Part shown: piece by piece, positions 60,232-64,000 of the stretch | Numbering within the stretch: the stretch's first letter is position 1 | Layout of the letters: every line of letters starts with the position of its first letter | DNA from: Lentimicrobium sp. | GTDB taxonomy: Bacteria; Bacteroidota; Bacteroidia; Bacteroidales; Lentimicrobiaceae | NCBI GenBank assembly: GCA_024709105.1 | Contig: JANJXJ010000122.1 | Coordinates: 33,468-97,467 of the forward strand | DNA length: 64,000 nucleotides | Direction: 5' to 3' | The notes under the pieces: model-generated | Databases searched by the model: none | What the model was told of the DNA's origin: nothing | What the model saw: the letters and a program-made list of their open reading frames with translations, nothing else | Position numbers and translations under genes: made by a program

Positions 60232-61890
60232 ATGGTCAAGAACCTGAGGCTTGTTTTATTAATGGTGTTTTTTATGCTTAGCTTTTTAAATAGCTATGCA
60301 CAGCGCCGCATGGTAGCTGAGTGGGAACCGGCTTATGGCACGCTTATCCGCTGGCCGCTGGGTATTCCAGGCGATCTGGTTGCAGAACTTGCCCGCCATG
60401 ATACCATTTATGTGCTGGTTGAAAATGCAGCGCAGCAATCTCAGGCCAGCTATACTTTTTCATCTTACGGAGTGAATATGAACCATTGTCGCTTTGTGAT
60501 GGCAAATACCTGGTCGCACTGGACCCGTGACTGGGGACCACATTATGTTTTTGATGAATATGGTCGTGCCGGAATTGCTGATCCGATTTTCGACGGTTAT
60601 CCATGGGTGCCGGGATGTAACTCAAAATCCTCAGTTCAGGCAGCAAACCATATTCGAGGATATGAAGAAGATGATGCAGTAAATATTACCCTGGCAGAGG
60701 AATTCCGCTTGCCGCTGATTAGTTTCCCTGCTTACCTCACAGGCGGAAACATCATGACCGACGGGCAGGGCAGGGCTTTCAGCACTCAGCAGATGCTCGA
60801 TGAAAGCGCTTCTTTCTGTAACGAAGTTTGCTTCAGAAACAATTCCGCAGAACTACTGGGTATTACACAGTATTTTATTACCAATAATCCTGAAGTATAT
60901 GGAATTCAGCATATTGACTGCTATGCAAAACTTCTTGACGAAGAGCGTATACTTGTCAAAGACCTGCCTGTCAGCCATCCGGAATACGCCTGTGTACGCC
61001 AATTTACTGATTACCTTGCAAATCAGACAAGTTGCTATGGACGTCCTTATGAAATACACCGCATTTTTTGTCCGGTTATTACAGGGGATGAAGTGGCGGC
61101 TTACACCAATTCTTTGATTATAAACAAAAAAGTGCTTGTTCCCTTGTTTGGCATTCCACAAGATGAGCAGGCTTTGCAAACTTACCGGGATCTTATGCCC
61201 GGCTATGAGGTAATCGGTTTTACCGGCAGCTGGTATTATTATGATGCCCTGCATTGCCGAACCATGGGAATCTTTGATCCGCAAATGCTGGTGATGCGGC
61301 ATAAACAGCCGCGACTGGCCGCAGCGGGTTTTCCCTTAAACATGGTTGTAATGATTGATGACCGCAGCGAAACGGGACTGGTACCCGAAAGTCTCAAACT
61401 TTTCTGGAAAGAACAAGGCAATATACAATGGAGCGAGATGCAGCTTCAAACCATGGGCGGGCAAGATAGCCTTTTTGCGCAACTACCTGCATTTGAAGAT
61501 GGCAAAGTGATTCAGTATTATTTCGCGGCAGCTGATTTATCGGGTAGACAGGAAAAACTGCCACGTCCCGCTCCGGGTGGTTTTTATACGGTTGAGTTTA
61601 CTGATCAGATAGTTTCAAGAACAAATCACAACCAGGAATCCCGCATTTCGGCTTTTCCGGTTCCATTTAGTAATAGTCTGTTAATTAGCTATATACCTTT
61701 GACTGGCGGAGATTTGAAAGCCGGGTTGTATGATGCTTCCGGGCGGCTGCTTGAAATGATTCTAAAATCCGCAGTAGTCGGAGAGAATGCAGAGTTTGTT
61801 TTTTCTACCGGTAACCTCAAAAGAGGATTTTATGTGGTGAAAGTTTGGACTTCCGAAGGCTTATTTACTAAGAAGGTTATTAAAATCTGA
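60232..61890 (+). CDS. Secreted peptidylarginine-deiminase-like enzyme with Ig-like and T9SS domains
   Basis: This 552-residue protein has a signal peptide (1-23, ending YAQ) and a pentein domain of the PPAD/agmatine deiminase type (25-380). The catalytic residues can be placed as D100 (HWTRDWGPH), H227 and D229 (GIQHIDCYAK), N293 (YTNSLI) and C342 (ALHCRTMGIFDP). An Ig-like domain (385-460) and a T9SS type A tail (470-552) follow. The length, order and secretion route match Porphyromonas gingivalis PPAD, which citrullinates peptides. Cytoplasmic agmatine deiminases lack the signal and tail. The part expected to read the substrate C-terminus (about 118-130) seems different, so the substrate is open. 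Confidence 0.85.
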   Translation: MVKNLRLVLLMVFFMLSFLNSYAQRRMVAEWEPAYGTLIRWPLGIPGDLVAELARHDTIYVLVENAAQQSQASYTFSSYGVNMNHCRFVMANTWSHWTRDWGPHYVFDEYGRAGIADPIFDGYPWVPGCNSKSSVQAANHIRGYEEDDAVNITLAEEFRLPLISFPAYLTGGNIMTDGQGRAFSTQQMLDESASFCNEVCFRNNSAELLGITQYFITNNPEVYGIQHIDCYAKLLDEERILVKDLPVSHPEYACVRQFTDYLANQTSCYGRPYEIHRIFCPVITGDEVAAYTNSLIINKKVLVPLFGIPQDEQALQTYRDLMPGYEVIGFTGSWYYYDALHCRTMGIFDPQMLVMRHKQPRLAAAGFPLNMVVMIDDRSETGLVPESLKLFWKEQGNIQWSEMQLQTMGGQDSLFAQLPAFEDGKVIQYYFAAADLSGRQEKLPRPAPGGFYTVEFTDQIVSRTNHNQESRISAFPVPFSNSLLISYIPLTGGDLKAGLYDASGRLLEMILKSAVVGENAEFVFSTGNLKRGFYVVKVWTSEGLFTKKVIKI

Positions 61891-62730
61891 TCAATACCCA
61901 GTGTGTGAGTCCAGGCTGATTCCTTTCCCCAAAGCCACAAACCAGGGATTCAGCAATTCAGGTTTGTTAAAGCATGGTGTTTCTCTTCCGGGCCAGGTAA
62001 ATATTTGTCCGCCGGCATGTTGCAGAATGGCAATACCTGCTGCAATGTCCCACTCCATGGTTGGCCCGAAGCGCGGATAATGCGTGGCTGAACCTTCTGC
62101 AAGCAGACAAAATTTGTAAGAACTTCCGGCATTCATCAGATCAAGATGAGGGTGATTTTTTTGAAGTTCTTCGATAAATGCATCAGTTTCAGCATTTCCA
62201 TGTGAACGGCTTGCCAACACTTTTATACCATTTAATGTTTCTGAAAAAGGCAATCTGTTACCTCTAATCATCAATTCTTTTAATGAAACTGTTTCAGGCA
62301 GATTCTCCTTTTGCACTAACCTGTAACTACCTGTTTCAGCGGAGCCAAAATACAGTAACGACTTAACAGGCAGATAAATAACGCCTGCAACTGGCTGGTT
62401 GCCAGACATCAGCGCAATGTTAACCGTAAATTCTCCATTTCGTTTGATAAACTCACGGGTGCCATCGAGCGGATCAACCAGCCACCACAGTTCCCAGTTT
62501 TTACGATCAGCGTAAGGTATATCTTTGCCCTCCTCGCTCAGCAACGGCAATTGCGTTTCAGAAAGTCTTTCTGCAATGATGCGATGAGCAGCAAGATCTG
62601 CTGTGGTGAGCGGGCTGTTGTCGTCCTTAAAACTGGTTTCGTAATTGCTGTTGTAGATTCTGAGAATCTCTTTTCCGGCTTCCACAGCAGCTGGCAAAGC
62701 TATGCTGAGCAATGATTCTGTTTTGTGCAT
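61891..62730 (-). CDS. cysQ: 3'(2'),5'-bisphosphate nucleotidase (CysQ family)
   Basis: This 279-residue enzyme of the inositol monophosphatase superfamily has motif A in WWLVDPLDGTREFIKRNGEF and motif B in MEWDIAAGIAILQHAGG, with an upstream metal Glu in LLSEEGKD. It hydrolyses adenosine 3',5'-bisphosphate (PAP), the by-product of sulfate assimilation or acyl-carrier transfers, to AMP. It is convergent with the deiminase-like gene with no spacer between the stops. A near-match TATCTTTA lies upstream on the minus strand. Confidence 0.95.
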   Translation of the reverse strand: MHKTESLLSIALPAAVEAGKEILRIYNSNYETSFKDDNSPLTTADLAAHRIIAERLSETQLPLLSEEGKDIPYADRKNWELWWLVDPLDGTREFIKRNGEFTVNIALMSGNQPVAGVIYLPVKSLLYFGSAETGSYRLVQKENLPETVSLKELMIRGNRLPFSETLNGIKVLASRSHGNAETDAFIEELQKNHPHLDLMNAGSSYKFCLLAEGSATHYPRFGPTMEWDIAAGIAILQHAGGQIFTWPGRETPCFNKPELLNPWFVALGKGISLDSHTGY

Positions 62731-63058
62731 TTATATTCAATTGGGCTGTAAAGATACAATAAGATGCGGGGTCGGTTTACATGTAATACTGAAATGATAA
62801 GTGAGTTTAATTCTGGTATTCCTGGTGCTCGTTCTATAGTTCAAACTCTTCATTTGATAATTCCTTCTCACAGAAACATGAACCTCGCTGAAGCTAAAGA
62901 CTAACTAATGTTATTCACTTTGCCAATGTTTTTTCAATATTTGTATTAAACTTGAATTAAATGAGCATCTAAGCACGATTTTTGTGCACATTAGGTTCAA
63001 GAATGATTGAAATTAAGTTTTTAATAATTCTATTTTTGTCTTATCAAATTGATGTAAC
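62731..63058. other. 328-bp spacer between divergent genes
   Basis: No reading frame is credible here. On the plus strand TTG (63007-63009), a 21-bp spacer and TATTTTTG (63031-63038) form a good promoter for the next gene. On the minus strand TATCTTTA at 62757-62750 is an imperfect -7 box for cysQ. I see no other structure. Confidence 0.55.
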
Positions 63059-63691
63059 ATGAGGAAAAATGTTCTTTTATCAGTTTTTATCTTCATTATT
63101 TACGTTGCATCAGCCCAGCAAGACTCTGTTGGGCAACGAAATCTGACTTTTAAATTTCCGCTTTCACATCTGAACGGCGACATTTACGCTCATAGTGCTG
63201 GTATTGGAATCGGGATTGAGAAAATGCTGAAACCCCGCTTAAGTTTCTCTCAGGAAGTGGGTTATATTTTTGATGTTGATCGTAAATCTATTATTGGCAG
63301 CAATGTAAGCAATCTAAATGGAATAAAACTTGTTTCGGAACTTAGAAAGTATCTTATTAGAAATGAGGTTCCTGAAAGTGAATTTTTTACAAGTCTTGAG
63401 CTGCGAAATGTTATTACAAGTTCTGAGCAAAATGAATGGTTTGACGGGAGAGTTGAAAATAACCAGATTTTCAGGTACCGCTCAGGCCTTTCAGGCAATT
63501 TTGGGGTGCTTTTTTACTGGGATCAGCACAAAAGAGGCAGATTAACACTTGAACTTATGGGCGGAGCCGGGATAGGCTATGTTTATGCTGATTCTGAAAA
63601 AGCAAATTCCGGGAACCGGGATTACAACAATGATAACAGATTCTTTCCATGGTTTAATATGGATATGAAAATCGGTTATATCATCCGGTGA
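63059..63691 (+). CDS. Predicted outer membrane beta-barrel protein
   Basis: This 210-residue protein has a signal peptide (1-19, ending ASAQ) and a body of amphipathic strands with turns. Examples are AGIGIGIEKMLKPRLSFSQEVGYIF, VSELRKYLI and LTLELMGGAGIGYVYAD, ending in WFNMDMKIGYIIR. The size suggests an eight-stranded barrel of the OmpA/DUF3575 type. The function is unknown. It has a clear own promoter. Confidence 0.65.
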   Translation: MRKNVLLSVFIFIIYVASAQQDSVGQRNLTFKFPLSHLNGDIYAHSAGIGIGIEKMLKPRLSFSQEVGYIFDVDRKSIIGSNVSNLNGIKLVSELRKYLIRNEVPESEFFTSLELRNVITSSEQNEWFDGRVENNQIFRYRSGLSGNFGVLFYWDQHKRGRLTLELMGGAGIGYVYADSEKANSGNRDYNNDNRFFPWFNMDMKIGYIIR

Positions 63692-63739
63692 TAATTATTT
63701 GCCTGTTTAACTGAAAATTTTGTGGTTTTTTGATGTTTT

Positions 63740-64000
63740 TCAGAGAAGCTCAAACTCTTCCTGTTTTATTATTTTTCCATTCAATTGTAACTCAAACCGG
63801 TGTATTCCCCTGAAAAGTTTACGCGTAGTCATGTTTTCCAACAGCAGATGAGATTTTTTAATGTGCAAAATTTCATTTGCTTCCACATTGGTTCTTTTTA
63901 GCTTGAAGACCTTTTTACCTGTACCGTTTTTATTGATAAAATAGATGATGTAATCAAGTATAATTTCTCCCGGGATGTCGGTTTTTAACTGAAATGAAAA
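63740..64000 (-). CDS. DNA alkylation repair protein (AlkD-like), C-terminal part, cut by window edge
   Basis: The minus strand reads open from the window edge to the TGA at 63740-63742, giving 86 residues. LDYIIYFINKNGTGKKVFKLKR, the threonine-arginine TTRKLF and GIHRFELQLNGK match the beta-rich C-terminal tail typical of AlkD/AlkC-like HEAT-repeat DNA glycosylases. In that family the tail follows the helical repeats. The catalytic part lies outside the window, so the assignment rests on the tail pattern alone. Confidence 0.7.
   Translation of the reverse strand, partial: FSFQLKTDIPGEIILDYIIYFINKNGTGKKVFKLKRTNVEANEILHIKKSHLLLENMTTRKLFRGIHRFELQLNGKIIKQEEFELL

Noticed and set aside
1..64000. 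CRISPR arrays, insertion sequences, integrases and attachment sites
   Set aside because: No regularly spaced repeats, transposase or recombinase motifs, or flanking duplications next to the tRNA genes were seen.

Overview
The window looks like chromosomal DNA of a Bacteroidota bacterium (probably Bacteroidales-like). It carries five secreted proteins with type IX secretion (T9SS) C-terminal sorting domains, TlpA/DUF4369-type and DUF3127/DUF4301/DUF6913 proteins, a zinc-free bL31, and many promoters of the Bacteroidota form TTTG-N19..21-TAnnTTTG. The DNA is moderately AT-rich. Genes are tightly packed, and several convergent pairs abut or overlap at their stop codons. I see no rRNA, insertion sequence, prophage or CRISPR array.

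Layout. 1-3322: a damage-response cassette with a LexA-like repressor divergent from dinB and a DnaE-type polymerase (cut by the left edge), separated by a palindrome-rich operator region. 3470-5050: a protein made only of PAS domains. 5253-8453: the translation operon thrS-infC-rpmI-rplT, in which infC appears to start at an AUA codon behind a strong Shine-Dalgarno sequence. 8551-18580: an MFS sugar transporter, a TlpA-like thiol protein, envelope proteins, pdxH, a DUF4301-DUF1858 operon, a Na+/Ca2+ antiporter and a small nucleoside-kinase-like P-loop protein. 18785-19010: two tRNA-Leu genes. 19096-22554: an RlmC-like RNA methyltransferase, a lipase and a secreted esterase.

22572-30149 is a five-gene leftward operon for N-acetylhexosamine use: ROK regulator, sodium:solute symporter, sugar-1-P nucleotidyltransferase, NahK-like sugar kinase and GH20 hexosaminidase. 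Together they suggest salvage of free HexNAc to a UDP-sugar without deacetylation. 30422-47681: a secreted beta-helix protein, a radical SAM protein, a TPR histidine kinase, aat-guaD-DUF3127, serC, a LuxC-like protein that has lost its catalytic Cys, bL31 type B, a GlmU-family protein, lon, a quinone oxidoreductase and a secreted M1 peptidase.

47864-64000: a peptide-binding lipoprotein, flavin reductase, DUF6913-dapA, a secreted M14 carboxypeptidase, a lipoprotein plus TonB-dependent receptor pair behind four 11-bp-spaced TTAAac repeats (PHO-box-like), a MORN-repeat protein, a secreted peptidylarginine-deiminase-like enzyme, cysQ, an outer membrane barrel protein and the C-terminus of an AlkD-like DNA repair protein. 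The leads most worth testing are the PHO-box-like lipoprotein/receptor pair, the PPAD-like secreted deiminase, the HexNAc salvage operon, the AUA-start infC and the LuxC pseudoenzyme.
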